64,000 bases of DNA from Arctopsyche grandis. Its lineage: Eukaryota; Arthropoda; Insecta; Trichoptera; Hydropsychidae. Below, piece after piece: positions 21,901 through 33,948 of this stretch (its first letter is position 1; the number at the start of each line of letters is the position of its first letter). Below the pieces are notes generated by a model. That model saw only the letters and a program-made list of their open reading frames with translations, searched no databases and had not been told where the DNA came from. The position numbers were made by a program, and so were the translations under genes. The stretch lies in NCBI RefSeq assembly GCF_051622035.1, contig NC_135356.1, forward strand, positions 5,172,579 to 5,236,578, given 5' to 3'.

Positions 21901-22782
21901 CACATATAACGTAAAAATCAAATAATGTGATATTTTCTTCAGATATCCATAAATACATAGATTGCTTTAACTACTGTTTTTCAACTAAGAAAAGCTGATA
22001 TTCTTCGACGAAATTTGTTTGACTGACAAAGATTGATATTTATATATGAACATACATATGTAGTTAATACGCCTAGAAGCACGAGGCTCTGGAGAAAATC
22101 TGTCATAACACTTATTAATAAATAAATAATTTTGATTTTACCTATACATATGTATGTACATATGTACACGTATGATCGACCGAACGTCGAACGCAGAGCA
22201 AGGAACAGTTTTCCAATTTGCCTAATGTCCTTGTAACGATTTTACTAAATTCAAATTAGCGTCGACAGCAGCTGCAGAATTCACAACATTATTAACCCTT
22301 ATGAATAATTATAAAATGATACGTCAAGCGAATCGGCTGATTAGCTTCGCCTGAAGTTTCAATGTCTTGGAATTAATTAAAACTGTTGTGGCATTTTTAT
22401 GCCACGAATCATACGATGCGTGAAAATCGCGATGTATCTAGGATCGCTGTTCTCGCAGAAATGTTTAATCTTCACGCGCGATTCATCGGCACAAAGCGGT
22501 ACAAAAATTTAATTTAAATATTTATTTTCATTACAATTTGAAGCAATAATAATTCGGTTGCGGTAAATTATGTTTGAATGTACATAATTTACCGTGTGTT
22601 TTATGTGTGATACAGTGTGTTTTATGTGTGGGGTCTCTTAATTTACCTTGTTTGTTTTGTTGTTCAGAATTATATGGACACGAAAATGACTGTAGCTTAC
22701 GAAATAATGCTTATATGAAAATTTTTATTTGCAAATATGAATAATTATATTTCATTTTAGTATCAAGGTAGGATGCATTTAA
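21901..22782. other. No gene seen
   Basis: AT-rich, with ACATATGTATGTACATATG palindromes near 22045-22165. No gene was recognised. Confidence 0.5.
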
Positions 22783-23386
22783 TCTTTGAAGGACAAAGCG
22801 TCGAGATCGAACGAGTGTCCCGAACCGGGGTGGAGTAAGATCCCAGCATTTTTTAATCAAAATACAGCTTTTCTCGATACAAATAGGTTTAAATATATAT
22901 CTTATTAATCATTTTATACATCAAAATAAAAAAGTTTTAGTCCTATAGCATGTTTTTGACAATTTTTGTATTAAAAAATAACGACAAGCATCCACACGAA
23001 AACGCACATATGTAGGTAACGCCAACAGCCGACTGCATGACTCAATATCTACGCGCCAAAAGCGACGAAAACAATAGCTTACGAAAATAAAGCTGTCTCT
23101 TTCTCTCGCATTGATTCATCGATCAACGAGAATATGCAAGCGAACAGTCAAAAACATGACTTATCGCTACCACCTTTAAATCATACTTTAGAACGTAGAA
23201 ATGTATAAATGTATTTTTTTACGATGTAGCCATATTCTAAATCATACAAAATATATAAAAATAATTTTTTTGTAGTTCATTCTAGGAATACAAGAAATAT
23301 GGGGTGTATAGCTTTGAAAACTACATAGTTATTACGAAAAACGTAAAAATTGGGGCACTTCCATACCCCACTTCGGTGAGGGAGGG
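22783..23386 (-). mobile_element. TTAA-flanked MITE, copy 3 (reverse)
   Basis: It begins TCTTTGAAGGACAAAGC after TTAA (22779-22782) and ends CGGTGAGGGAGGG before TTGA, a one-base-changed TTAA. It is homologous to 10558-11127 and 12315-13390 and is 604 bp. No transposase is present. Confidence 0.75.
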
Positions 23387-23480
23387 TTGAAATTTTTTAA
23401 ATACTAAATAATAAGAAATTCAATCAAGAGTAAATTGATATAGTAGATCTGATTTATGAGAACCGAGATACTAATAGATA

Positions 23481-23910
23481 CTGCCAGCAGTATGGCTCGG
23501 TGGTTGCGTTTAGCAACGAGAGGCTACCGGGTTTGATCCCGTGCTAATCTTTAATACTGCTGGTCAGACTTGGATATTTGTGACTCCAAGTCGATCGTTT
23601 CTTATCAGAGTTTGCCAATTTATCAGATTTCATTGTTGAAACGGTTCCTCCAGCAAATTGGCAAAAATCATCCTACCCGCTATGTCACAAATATCTGAAT
23701 TTGATTCATGTACAATATGTAAAAAATTTATATATATGCGAGTTTATCTCCATAGATGTCTCTATGGAATAATTAATTAATTAATTAATTGTCAATTTCG
23801 TGATCGTCAACCTCTCGAAATACAACGATTTATGTAATAAAAATGTTGCAATGTTTGTAATTAATTATCTAGAAAGGTGTATTGGGGTCTGTCAGGCCTT
23901 CCTGGTATAC
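23481..23910 (+). mobile_element. tRNA-derived SINE, full length
   Basis: The head CTGCCAGCAGTATGGCTCGG is followed by B-box-like GGGTTTGATCCC at about 23528-23540, the SINE body and the tail GTATTGGGGTCTGTCAGGCC..CCTGGTATAC. It is the best complete plus-strand copy in the window. Confidence 0.8.
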
Positions 23911-24094
23911 ATATACATATCATATAAGTTAAAAGTCGTACGTTAGTAAATTATTATTTTTTAAGATAAATTTAGTTATTTTTTAATACAAAAATAATCT
24001 GTTTCAGATTTAAAACCATAATACATTATGCACGTATATTCATATGAACATATGTATGTATGTACATATGTTGCAAATAAATCTTCTCCCTATT

Positions 24095-25215
24095 CACCTC
24101 TTAACAAAACAGAACGCCATCTTTCCCACATTAAAGATTATAACACATTCACTCTATTGTCACGGATATTCCATTAGATCCGTCTTGTTGAAGCGTGTGG
24201 AATCTATTGTCGATTTGGGTATCACTTTTGATCCTCAGCTCACCTTTCACAACCATATCAAAAAAGTCGCTGACGTTTCCTTTCGTCGACTTGGATTTGT
24301 TTTGAGATATGCAAGATTATTCTCCAATCCTTTGTCTTCTCGCTTGCTTTTCAATTCGCTTGTGAGAAGTAAGCTAGAGTATAATGCGATTGTGTGGAAT
24401 CCGCATGAAGCAAATTACTCTCTGATGATTGAGAAAGTGCAAAAAGCATTTCTTCGTTTCCTATATAGGAAAGAATATGGGTATTACCCATATCTCTACC
24501 CCACTCCTTTCCTTTTGGGCATGCTTGGGTATAATTCCCTTGAACTTCGGAGAAACTTCTCATTAATTCGTTTCGTTCTCCTGCTCTTACGTGGTAATAC
24601 GTCATGCCCGTTGTTGCTGGAGCAGTTGGGGCTTTATGTCCCTATTCACTATGTGCGTGGTAGACATCATCATTTGCTGGCTGTACCTCCTGCCCGCACA
24701 GTCCTTTTTCGAATGGCTCCTATTCCAAGAGCTATCCGACTTCTTAATGAAATCGTTGCTGCCGAGACTGAATTTGTTGATATTTTGATATTTTTTTTTA
24801 AATTGATATTTTCCACCTTAGTGAGCGTAAATTGTCGGAAATTACTCTAACCCATTTATCTGGTAGTCTGCGCTCATCATTGTTTTCATGATTGATTGTG
24901 ATTTATGAGTGAAATTTTGATTAACTCTCTTCCATTTGGGCCTTACAGGGATGTTTTGTATTTGTAGTTGTTTCTTACATATTTATTGAAACTGGCTGTA
25001 GGTGCAAGGCATTCCTTATGCTATATTTTATTTGATATTTTTACTTTATCTGTTATTATAAATGCTATTTTTTATGTATGTAGATGTATTTATGTTTATG
25101 TTTAATTGTTATTTTGTTTTTTTTCTTTTTTGTGTTATATTTTTTGACCATTGTGGCGCTTTAGGAATTCCTGTTATGCCACAATGGTCTGTTTAAAATA
25201 AATAAATAAATAAAT
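24095..25215 (+). mobile_element. Jockey/CR1-type LINE, 5'-truncated
   Basis: The reverse transcriptase C-terminus (see the coding entry) is followed by about 290 bp of 3'UTR and a terminal 12-bp hairpin (GACCATTGTGGC / GCCACAATGGTC at 25147-25189). An (AAATA)n-type tail runs to about 25217. The 5' part of the element is missing. Confidence 0.8.
24098..24850 (+). pseudogene. Reverse transcriptase C-terminal fragment of a LINE
   Basis: The open frame encodes the end of a non-LTR reverse transcriptase: VDLGITFDPQLTFHNHI, then RRLGFVLRYARLF, then LVRSKLEYNAIVWNP, then IEKVQKAFLRFLY. The LGI.FDP.LTF..H and LVRSKLEY...W.P motifs are standard in Jockey/CR1-type elements after the RT catalytic core. 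The YxDD catalytic box, the rest of RT and the endonuclease are absent because of 5' truncation. The first in-frame ATG (24044) lies in sequence that does not look like RT, so I place the real homology from about 24098. It stops at TAA before the 3'UTR. It is a dead fragment that may derive from a live master elsewhere. Confidence 0.8.
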
Positions 25216-25235
25216 AACAGATATGTATATAGGGT

Positions 25236-25875
25236 ATCAGGACATGTACCCCCTGGACACATACCCCCGGTCAAAAATCCCTTTTAATTTAATTTTATGT
25301 AAAGTTTAAATACTATACATTGTATGTCTTTCTTGGAGCTTTTGATGGATGACCGGCCAATATTTGAGTGCAGTATATGTACTTGTTGTAATGTTTGTTC
25401 TTTTTGAAGAAATCCAATAAATTTAATTGATATTTATTCTATTTACAACAATAAATTGAAATTAAATATGCTTTACCACACTTAAAATATTATTATTTAT
25501 TACTTTTAAATCATTAATTATTTATTACTATTTTTACAAACCTCCTTTACGTTTCACCTACGATTACAATTCAGGAAACGATTTGCCTCTTATCCGATCG
25601 TTTTCATACTTTGTCATATTGCTCATTTTGGTCATCAATATAAGTATATGGATCTTCCGCCATTACGATAGAGATAAAATATCGTTAAAGACGCGTTTGA
25701 AGTTTGAAAATTTTAAATCTGGGTGACGTCTATGTAGTCTTTTGTTTTATACATAGATGGTGGTAGTAAAATAAAATTATTGGTATTTTTATTCAAAATA
25801 GTTAAATCATTTTTATCCATGGCGGGGGATATTTGCACGGGGGGTTAATGTCCAGGAGGTAAGTGTCCTAGAACC
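25236..25875. mobile_element. TIR element with GGACA..TACCCCC ends, holding a MITE
   Basis: The left end AGGACATGTACCCCCTGGAC and the right end (reverse complement AGGACACTTACCTCCTGGAC) are matching inverted repeats, continuing through a second GGACA..TA.CCCCC block. The family D MITE occupies the middle. No ORF and no sure duplication were found. Confidence 0.6.
25537..25806. mobile_element. MITE family D, right end truncated
   Basis: It starts ACAAACCTCCTTTACGTTTC, has CTCTTATCCGATCGTTTTC and GGTCATCAATATAAGTATAT, and stops within TTTTTATTCAAAATAG, before the usual GAGGTATGT end. Confidence 0.6.
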
Positions 25876-26641
25876 GATATATAGATATTTAATTAGTTGA
25901 AAATCGTATCCTATCACTGTCCATATTTTTCGCAACATTTTTCCCAATATTTCATTACAAAGCGATTGAAATAGGCTATTTTAGGGACTCCGGAAATCGC
26001 CCTAAGCAAAGGGAGACGAGGAGACGTATTGGTTCCAGAAATTTATTATTACATGAGAAAAACAGGTCACTAAAGAGCCAGCCCTCGTGACTAGGCCGGA
26101 TTCAAAACAGGCCTAAAGCCTGTGCAAACGGAAATCCAAAAGTCGATGCGGTCAGGTTATACACTAAGTGCTTACTTAGGATGGTAATGGTTTGCTTACG
26201 AATTCGGTAAACGTCCTAAACCACCACCCCACCCCCTCTCTCCCATCCCCCACACCCCAGGCCCAATGTGGCGAAATAATAACCGAGGGCATCAACACTT
26301 CAATTACGTCAATGCAATACGTACTGCGAACACGATATGATATTAATAATTAATCGTATAATAAATGAATACAGGCGTTTAATTATAGCCCTTTCCCATT
26401 TGACTGGTGATAAAACTAATTGCGATTAATTTCGAAATAATCCAAATGACATTTTGCTATGCAAAAAAAGACTATTAACCAGATTTTAAGATTTTTTTCT
26501 TATTATTTTTAAAATAGGTCGGGAATAGCTATTTTTAGACGTACAAACAAATTGATTCTAATTTAAATATGCGAAAAATGTATGAAACTACTATTTATAT
26601 AAGTACTATTTATTAATTTATTTTTATTTTAAGTTTATGGC
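25876..26641. other. No gene seen; GC-richer patch 25980-26300
   Basis: The patch contains CCACCACCCCACCCCC-type sequence. No domain-bearing frame or known repeat was recognised. Confidence 0.45.
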
Positions 26642-26690
26642 TGGACCATTGTGGCATTGCAGGACTCCCTAATGCACCAAAATGGTCAAA
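26642..26690 (+). mobile_element. LINE 3'-terminal hairpin, isolated
   Basis: GGACCATTGTGGCATTGCAGG...CACCAAAATGGTC matches the hairpin that ends the LINE at 25189. It is probably an extremely 5'-truncated copy. Confidence 0.5.
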
Positions 26691-26809
26691 AAAAATATAT
26701 ACATACTTATACACAGACTAAAAATTCATTGAATACATAATCATTCAAAAGTAAAAATATCAAATAATAAAATATAAAGTATGGAATATCTTGTACCTAC
26801 AGCCAGCAC

Positions 26810-27094
26810 GGGTCAACGTGACGAGACAGAATGTTAAATTACGGAAAACACAAATATCGGAAGGCAAAGATCGAAAATCGAAAGATCTTAAGTCGAAAGA
26901 TCAAAAAAAAATGGAGGAAAAGCCTGTTCCTCTTGTTCCTGTTGTATCCTGCTCGCGCAAATTAAGTGAGTATGTACCGTTTACCATGCACCATTTTTTT
27001 TGATCTTTCGACTTAAGATCTTTCGATTTTCGATCTTTGCCTTCCGATATTTGCGTTTTATGTAATTTAACATTCTGTCTCGTCACGGAGACCG
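26810..27094. mobile_element. MULE-like foldback element, copy A
   Basis: Terminal inverted repeats of about 100 bp contain GTGACGAGACAGAATGTTAA, GGAAGGCAAAGATCGAAAAT and GATCTTAAGTCGAAAGATC. A 9-bp duplication flanks the element: AGCCAGCAC (26801-26809) and AGCCAGTAC (27095-27103), 8 of 9 identical. The long TIRs and 9-bp duplication point to Mutator-like elements. It is 285 bp, shorter than copy B. Confidence 0.8.
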
Positions 27095-27376
27095 AGCCAG
27101 TACATACATATGTATATGTACATATGTATGTACAGGTTGTTATGAGCTATGTAAGCGCAAAGCCCTAAAAGGTTGATAGCTCATATCATTTAGGACATTT
27201 TGAGCCACACATATGTACATACATACTTCAGTACAAAGTCTTATGTTTTTTTTTAATTTCATTTTTAAATATTTCTGTAAAAACACCTAAATCTCACAGT
27301 AAATTGTAAATACTGCCGGAGTTAAAGGTAGTATGTTAGTCAATTATTATTTGTTTTTGTTTTTTTAATGTTTACT
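27095..27376. other. AT-rich spacer
   Basis: It contains the palindromic run ACATATGTATATGTACATATG and no gene. Confidence 0.5.
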
Positions 27377-29284
27377 TCATCATCATCATCATTTACAGCC
27401 ATTCGCCATCCACTGCTGGATGAAGGCCTCTCCAACACGCTTCCACTCGTCTCTGTTTTGCGCAACACTCATCCATCTCATTCCGCACATTTTCCTAATT
27501 TCGTTCACCCATCTTCCTTGCGGTCTTCCTTTTACTCTTTTGCCTTCTCTCGGGTACCATTCAAGCACTTCTTTTGTCCACCTTTCGTCCATCCTCCTAG
27601 CTACGTGACCCGCCCATTGCCATTTCAATCTCTTCACTCTATCCACTATGTCCACTACCCTTGTCATATTTCTCACCCACGTGTTCCGCTTCCTGTCTTT
27701 CCTCGTTATGCCAAGCATACAGCGTTCCATACTTCTTTGAGTGCATTGGATTTTATTTTGCATCTTGGCGTTCAGTGTCCAAGTTTCACATCCATACGTC
27801 ATCACTGGCAAAACGCATTGATCAAAGATCCTTTTCTTCAGGCAGAGTGGCATTTTTGATTTAAAAACAGCATTCATCCGTCCAAATGCACTCCATCCTA
27901 ATTTCATACGTCTCTTTATCTCTTCATTTTTACTACCAGACATGTCAATTATTTGACCTAAATATAAATAATTATTTACTACTTCTACTGGTTTATCATC
28001 TAATGGGATGCTATCAGGTATGCAATAACTATTGAACATTAGTTTAGTCTTATCTGCGTTAATTTTTAATCCTACTTTTCTACTTTCCCTGTCCAGCTGT
28101 GTTAGTCTGATAAGTAGGTCAGCTGAATCACGAGCTACTAAAACTATATCGTCTGCGAACCGAAGGTGACTCAAAAAGCGACCATTGATGCTTACTCCGG
28201 CTGTATCCCAATCCAAGTTCCTGAAAACTCCCTCAAGCACCGCATTGAATAACTTGGGCGAGATTGTATCTCCTTGTCTTACTCCTTTTCCTATGCTAAA
28301 TCTATCTGTACCTGAAAAAATGTTAACCGAAGCTGTGGCATTCTTATATATTGCAGCTAACAGTCCCACATAGGGTTCCGGCACTCCCTGTGATTTTAGA
28401 GCGTTAAGTACTGCATTATGACTAACTGTATCGAAGGCTTTCTCATAATCGACGAAACCTAGGCACAATGGCCGTTGATATTCGTTGGCGCGCTCGATTA
28501 GTTCGCCAACTACTTGGAGGTGGTCCATTGTGCTGAAATTTGCCCTAAACCCTGCCTGCTCTATAGGTTGGTTCTCGTCGAGGATATTCTTCAGCCTTTC
28601 TGTAATAACCTTCGTGAAGAGCTTGTAGACCGCTGAAAGTAGACTAATGGGTCGGTAGTTCTTGATATCGCTTTTGTCGCCTTTTTTGTGTATTAAAATG
28701 ATAGTTGCGTTATTCCATCCTTCTGGTATAGCTTGGTTCTGGATGCATTTGCTGAAAAGCCTAGCTAAGATATTAATTAGGGGGGGCCGCCACATTTTAG
28801 TAAGTCAATGGGAATATTATCTTCCCCTGGGGTTTTTCCGTTCTTTGCAGTTTTTAGCGCGGCCTCTACTTCGCTAGGCAATACTGCAGGAACCCTATGG
28901 CCGTGTGTCGATTCCGGAACGGGAAATTGACCGTTGTTGTTCTCGTAAAGATTTGCATAGAACGTATAAACTCTGTCTATGATCTCTTCTCTATTCCTAA
29001 TTATTACTCCGCTCTCTGATCTGATTGCGATCATTTGGTTTTTGCCTAAGAAAAGATCTTGTTTGCACTGTTTCAGGCTACGGTTATTCTTAATGGTATT
29101 TTCTATTAGCTTGCTGTTAAAATCCCTGACATCCCTGACTATTCTCTTCTTAATTTCCTTATTTACTAGATTGTATTCTTGCTTATTATTATCCCTATCT
29201 AACTTCCTTTTATGCTTAATTAGATTTTTGGTTTCCTCTGAAATTTTGCTTAGCTTAATCTGTTTCCTGAGTCCAACTAATTAA
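27377..29284 (-). pseudogene. RTE-clade LINE copy, 5'-truncated and frameshifted
   Basis: This minus-strand copy matches the C-terminal two thirds of the intact element at 53293-56967. The longest open part (27389-28795) contains the RT motifs NYRPISLLS, QAGFR, VDYEKAFDTVSHN, GVRQGDTISP and FADDIVLV. It differs from the intact copy at only about six of some 468 residues. A C-run near 28792 has seven bases here and eight in the intact copy, and that 1-bp loss breaks the frame. The upstream part (28777-29034) lies in another frame. The 5' end is cut within the linker between endonuclease and RT, so there is no endonuclease. The 3' end is the stop codon plus a short (TGA)n run (27377-27391). Confidence 0.9.
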
Positions 29285-29776
29285 TCAAATAAAAACAAAT
29301 ACAACCATCTGTGTCAACAGATAAAAATAGTCGGAAAAGACTTTAACAAATTTTATATATTTTCGATATATATTTTGTATTAAAAAAAATAACTAAATTT
29401 TCTTTTAGAGGTGAAACCATTTTAAAAACAGGCCTGCTTATTGCCCTTTCTTTTAAGATATCACTCATGCAGATGTCTTGCCAATTATCAGAATTAGGGT
29501 GTAAGGTTGATAACCTTTTAAAGCCTTGCACTTAGCTTCATATTCTGCAAATCAGAACCAGCCGCAAATACAAGACATCCCAGCGAGGTCCAAATGGAAG
29601 AGAGAAAATGAAAATTCGACTCATACATCACATTCAATTATGAAAATAATGATCCTTTCAAAATATATAATATATGTAGATCCGTTTTGAAAGTACCTGT
29701 CAGTTTTTTCCATTGATAAATTAAATTGTTGATAGTTGAGAGAAGGATATATTTTAGAATTCTTCTTATCAAACCA
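29285..29776. other. No gene seen
   Basis: AT-rich sequence; no recognised repeat or gene. Confidence 0.5.
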
Positions 29777-30173
29777 CTAGCTGAACTCAGCATGCGTTAC
29801 AATGCCAGAATAAGACTTGCAATTCCCGTTCCCGTTCCCGTTCCCGTTCCCGATTCAAGTGAGGGTTGGAGCTAACTAAGTCAACTAACATCTCTTCAAC
29901 GCCGGGTCGTCATAAACCAACTGGTAACGTGGTTACCAACATACACATTTCCTTGCTACACAATGGCGTTTCATACTTTCGCGTTGGTAAAATCATAATT
30001 ACGAATATTATTATTGAGAGGTTTTTTCCCGTTTTTTTTCCACAGTAAGCTTCCCGGAAATGCATACAACAAATCCTGAAAGTTTCATCGTAATTAATGA
30101 GTGGTTTAGGAGCCTATACGGGACAGACAGACAGACAGAGAGACAGACAAACAGACATTATATTATATATATA
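29777..30173 (-). mobile_element. Helitron-like element, first of two adjacent
   Basis: The 3' terminus CTAGCTGAACTCAGCATGCG is at the left after an A (29776). A GTTCCC hexamer array (29826-29851) follows, then the 5' half with GTTTAGGAGCCTATACGGG and the ACAGACAGACAG run. The 5' TC is not preserved where the next copy begins. Confidence 0.6.
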
Positions 30174-30512
30174 CTAGCTGAACCCGGAATGCGTTGTAAT
30201 GCCAGATAAAGGCTTGCAATTCCCGTTCCCATTCCCGTTCTCATTGCGTTCCCGTTTCAAGTGGTGGTTGGAGGTCAACGTCGTGGAATAACGTCTCTTT
30301 TGTTAACGTGGTTACCAACAAACACATTTCGTTGACTACACAATGGCGCTTCAAACTTTCGCGTCGGTAAAATTGTAACTACGAATATTATTATTAAGAG
30401 GTTTTTTTCACAGTAATCTTCCCGGACATGCATATAACAAATCTTGAAAGTTCCATCGTAATCGGTTGAGTGGCTTAGGAGCCAGACAGACATTCAATTT
30501 TACATATATAGA
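30174..30512 (-). mobile_element. Helitron-like element, second of two adjacent
   Basis: The left end CTAGCTGAACCCGGAATGCG comes after an A, and the right end CATATATAGA comes before a T. Read on the minus strand it starts TCTATATATG and ends CTAG between A and T. It is 339 bp and carries no protein. Confidence 0.65.
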
Positions 30513-31439
30513 TATAGATTAAGAAGACTTCTCAATACACAATAATTCATGTGAATAGTAATATTTCCAACTGGACTAAATTTTCAATTCTCAACAATCG
30601 ACTGTATTGGAAAGAATGTCCATTTCGGTGACAAGTTTTGGACTTAACATATATGTATATAGATTTAATTCATGAATATATACAGTGCATAATTTAAAAA
30701 CGTGTACAATATATTACCGTTGCGTTCCCGTTAAAACGGCAATTAACGGGCGGGCCCAAAACGAGAGACGAGGGGGATGCTGTTCCCGTTATCAGGGCTG
30801 AACTCCACTTTTGTGCTCGGCAAAACACATTTCCAAGAAAACGCCATAATAACGGCCTATCCGTATCGCCGAACCGTTATTAATTAAAGCGCCTCTTCTT
30901 CACGACAATAATTCAGCTTTCACAAAAAGTTCCAGGACCGCTCTTTCCCTCCCTTTCCCGATCGAGTCCCCGTTTCCTCCGACCGCGCCAACAACGAAAC
31001 TTATTCAAATTAAAGTATCGCAAATATACTTGCGCTCTACCGAAACATTTATATATATATATAATATATACATATTTTTTTGTGTTTCGGTGCTTTTGTC
31101 GTTATTTATGCGTCCAATAATTGCGTCGACCCGCAAAATTTCCCCGGGAAAAGCGTCCTTTGGCGGCGCCTATTGGAAAATTCAATGAATTATTAAAAGC
31201 TATACATTTCGCCGGCCGAATAAAACAATACATTTTCCGCTCATTGAATTACCGCAATAGACAAATAAAGTAATAATAATATATAATGAAAAATATTTAT
31301 ATATGATAGCGAGCATTTGACGGGTTTCGATGGGGGTAAGTTCAATATTAAAAATATAAATATTCGTACGCGTTCTCAATGTGTAATGGTCATACCGCTG
31401 ACCGGAAAAAATGCACTCGAGATAGTTGCACTCTCCAGA
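30513..31439. other. No gene seen; GC-richer patch 30715-31000
   Basis: The patch includes GGGAACG-type words reminiscent of the Helitron-like family and C/T-rich runs. No gene was recognised. Confidence 0.45.
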
Positions 31440-31790
31440 CATCCGAACTTTTATTTATTATTTATTTATTTTTATTTATTTTATTAATTGAAAAATCAAC
31501 AGACAGGATGTACATAGATATGTATAAAAAAAACAAATAGTAAATAAATAATATATGTAACATCCGAGTCCAATAATAGATTTTTACAAAAATGAAAAAG
31601 ATAAATATAAGGAAAACAAATTAAAAAGTAAAGAATAAAGGCATGACAAAATATCTAGAACATTGCATAATTAAACTATAGTATTAAAATATTTGGAAAA
31701 GGTTATAAAATAGAATATAAGAAGAAATTGAAATTTAAAAATATAAAACAAATGAAAAAGTTTTTTATAAAACAAATGAAATGAAATGAA
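31440..31790 (-). mobile_element. LINE 3'UTR copy (minus strand)
   Basis: It is the reverse complement of the 3'UTR at 46600-47260 (GGATGTACATAGATA, AACATCCGAGTCCAATAATA, AAGGCATGACAAAATAT). The TTTAT-rich left end is the A-rich tail. No coding part is present. Confidence 0.65.
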
Positions 31791-33761
31791 CTTTCAAAGA
31801 AGCTCAAAGAGAACTAACGCAATAGAATTCCACAAAAAAGTGTCAAGGGGTATTTGTAAGATGCTAACCTTTTTTTGTGGAGTTCTCTTGCGTAAGTACT
31901 TTTTGAGCGCCTTCCCGAAACTGCGCTACTATTCAGTGCAATTTAGTGCATCTTTCCGGGAACCGATCGTACCTTACCAAATGGAATAGGAAAATTCATG
32001 GGGGTTTCTGTAAAAAAATTTGATATAAGCTGGACAATAATATTTTATCGATTGTGATTTCGAATTAAATACATTGAATAATTAATCGATGATTTGCGAT
32101 TTATATACACAGGAAGAAAAGGATGACTGAATTCATTTACTACTAGTTTTGTGCCGTTGATTTTGACGGGTGGCTTCGGAGAGAAATATATACACGAATT
32201 AAAATAAAGGTATATGTAAACCAGCAGAATAGGCTAGTGGTTAGCATATAATGCTTTGAACATAGTGTACCAGTAAAAAGTAAATAGTAAAAAGTCGAGC
32301 GCTCATTTAACGCTACCCGTTCGCTGGCGTCGAAATGATGAAAGAATATGTGTGTGTGTGTCTTAATGTATGTGTGTATGTGTGTACGCTCCCGCGCAGC
32401 GCATCTGACGCTGACGTCACCTGTTCCAACGCAAGTGCTCAATATCAAGAGCACAAGTCAGACGCTCAGGTCCTCACTTTTCCACTACCCTGCTTTCGCA
32501 TATCTCCTTGGCTCGATCGGTCGTCACGCCACATTTCTATGCATAACGTATACTCCTGGTATTCTAAATTTTGTTTTTTTGAAATCTCCATACTTGTCGA
32601 CGCGTCTGCCACATACCCACATACATACATACATCGCGTCCGTTTATATATATTTGTATATTATTATGTTTACATAAATTAAAAACACATAAGATTAAAT
32701 AATGGATTTTTTTTCAAATTTCATATCGGGTCAAAGCGACATAACAGGTATCCCCAATCTGCCGCTATGACCATGTATATGCCTTTGTTGAAGGACTTCC
32801 TTTGTTGAAGTTTTCTAAAGCTTTCCAATTTTTGCGTGATGAGAAACTGTATATATAGTATTAATGTTTTTCTTAAAAATATAAGACTTTTTTTATTAAG
32901 TTCCGTGTTTTCACTGTGATACACTGTCATTGAATAACCACATACATATGTATAGCCGTAGATATGTACGTGATTATTGGAATGTTCGGCGAATGTAAAT
33001 ATATAATATCAAGTTGAAGCTGGCAGAAAATCAAAATCACATAAGCTTATCTGTTGTAACGAAGGCTGTGAAAGCCGATGAATTTTTATAATACGCAGTA
33101 AACATCGCAAAGATTTTGTTTGATAGACAAATCCTGCTATATTGCATATTAGATACATATATTAATTCTTCCAACTTGCAATTCATTTTTAAAAGAAGCT
33201 ATCTGAGAAAAACAAAGATGGAAGTGAAGACAAAGTGAGGCTTAAAACTGACAACTTGAACATTTGTACGATTCAATAAGAGAGAGAAGATTTACGGGCG
33301 TGGCAACGTTGTCGGAAATCGTAGGTATTTTTCAATTTAAAATATAATTTTCAAACATAATACTACATCTAATGATTATTTTAAACCTTATTTAAACGAA
33401 TGAAATGATTCATTATTAAGTGTACCAAAAAAATTTGGCTTTGACCTACAAAATGAGAGTCGTTCTAATGAATATATAAGTATAGACATAATAAAGTATG
33501 CTATTACTATTTAATAATCCATAAGTGTGAGAAAGGAACACGATGAATGTTTTTTTTTTTTAGTATGAAGACTATTATTTATTATTGATTTTTTTTATTT
33601 TCTTTTGTTAACCTTGTATACGTGAGACTAAATCAAAACTTATGGAGACACATTATTAAGGCAATGTTTCATCAGAATATTGTTATGATGTGTAAAAACA
33701 ATAGGAAAATATCATTCAATTGTACATATACATAATATATAATTATAAAAATTCATTGTAA
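31791..33761. other. No gene supported
   Basis: The stretch contains a SINE head fragment (32218-32270) and two overlapping plus-strand open frames of about 110 codons at 32335-32682. They start in a TG repeat and have no recognised domain. The rest is AT-rich. Confidence 0.45.
32218..32270 (+). mobile_element. tRNA-like SINE head fragment
   Basis: AAACCAGCAGAATAGGCTAG and the following TGGTTAGCATATAATG resemble the A-box half of the SINE heads in this window. The B-box half is missing. Confidence 0.4.
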
Positions 33762-33948
33762 ATAGGTTTTTGAGCTCTTTTTTCTATGCTGTACATTAAC
33801 ATTAGAATAATATGTATAATACTATGATTACTAACAAAATTAAATTAAAATTGTAAAACAGAAAATTATCAGAGATCAGTAGCTATTAAAATAGATATAA
33901 GATGTATTGTGAGCATGATTTAGTAATAATAAAAAGCATTCAAAAATG
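33762..33948 (+). mobile_element. Jockey-clade LINE 3' end, short
   Basis: AATAGGTTTTTGAGCTCTTT through TAATAATAAAAAGCATTCAA equals the 3'UTR of the Jockey family at 17035-17611. It is 5'-truncated. Confidence 0.7.

Noticed and set aside
27368-27859. Plus-strand frame of 163 codons
   Set aside because: It is the antisense of the RTE reverse transcriptase; the same shadow appears on the opposite strand of the intact element (56486-56887).
32335-32682. Two overlapping frames of about 110 codons
   Set aside because: They begin in a TG repeat and show no domain or conserved motif.
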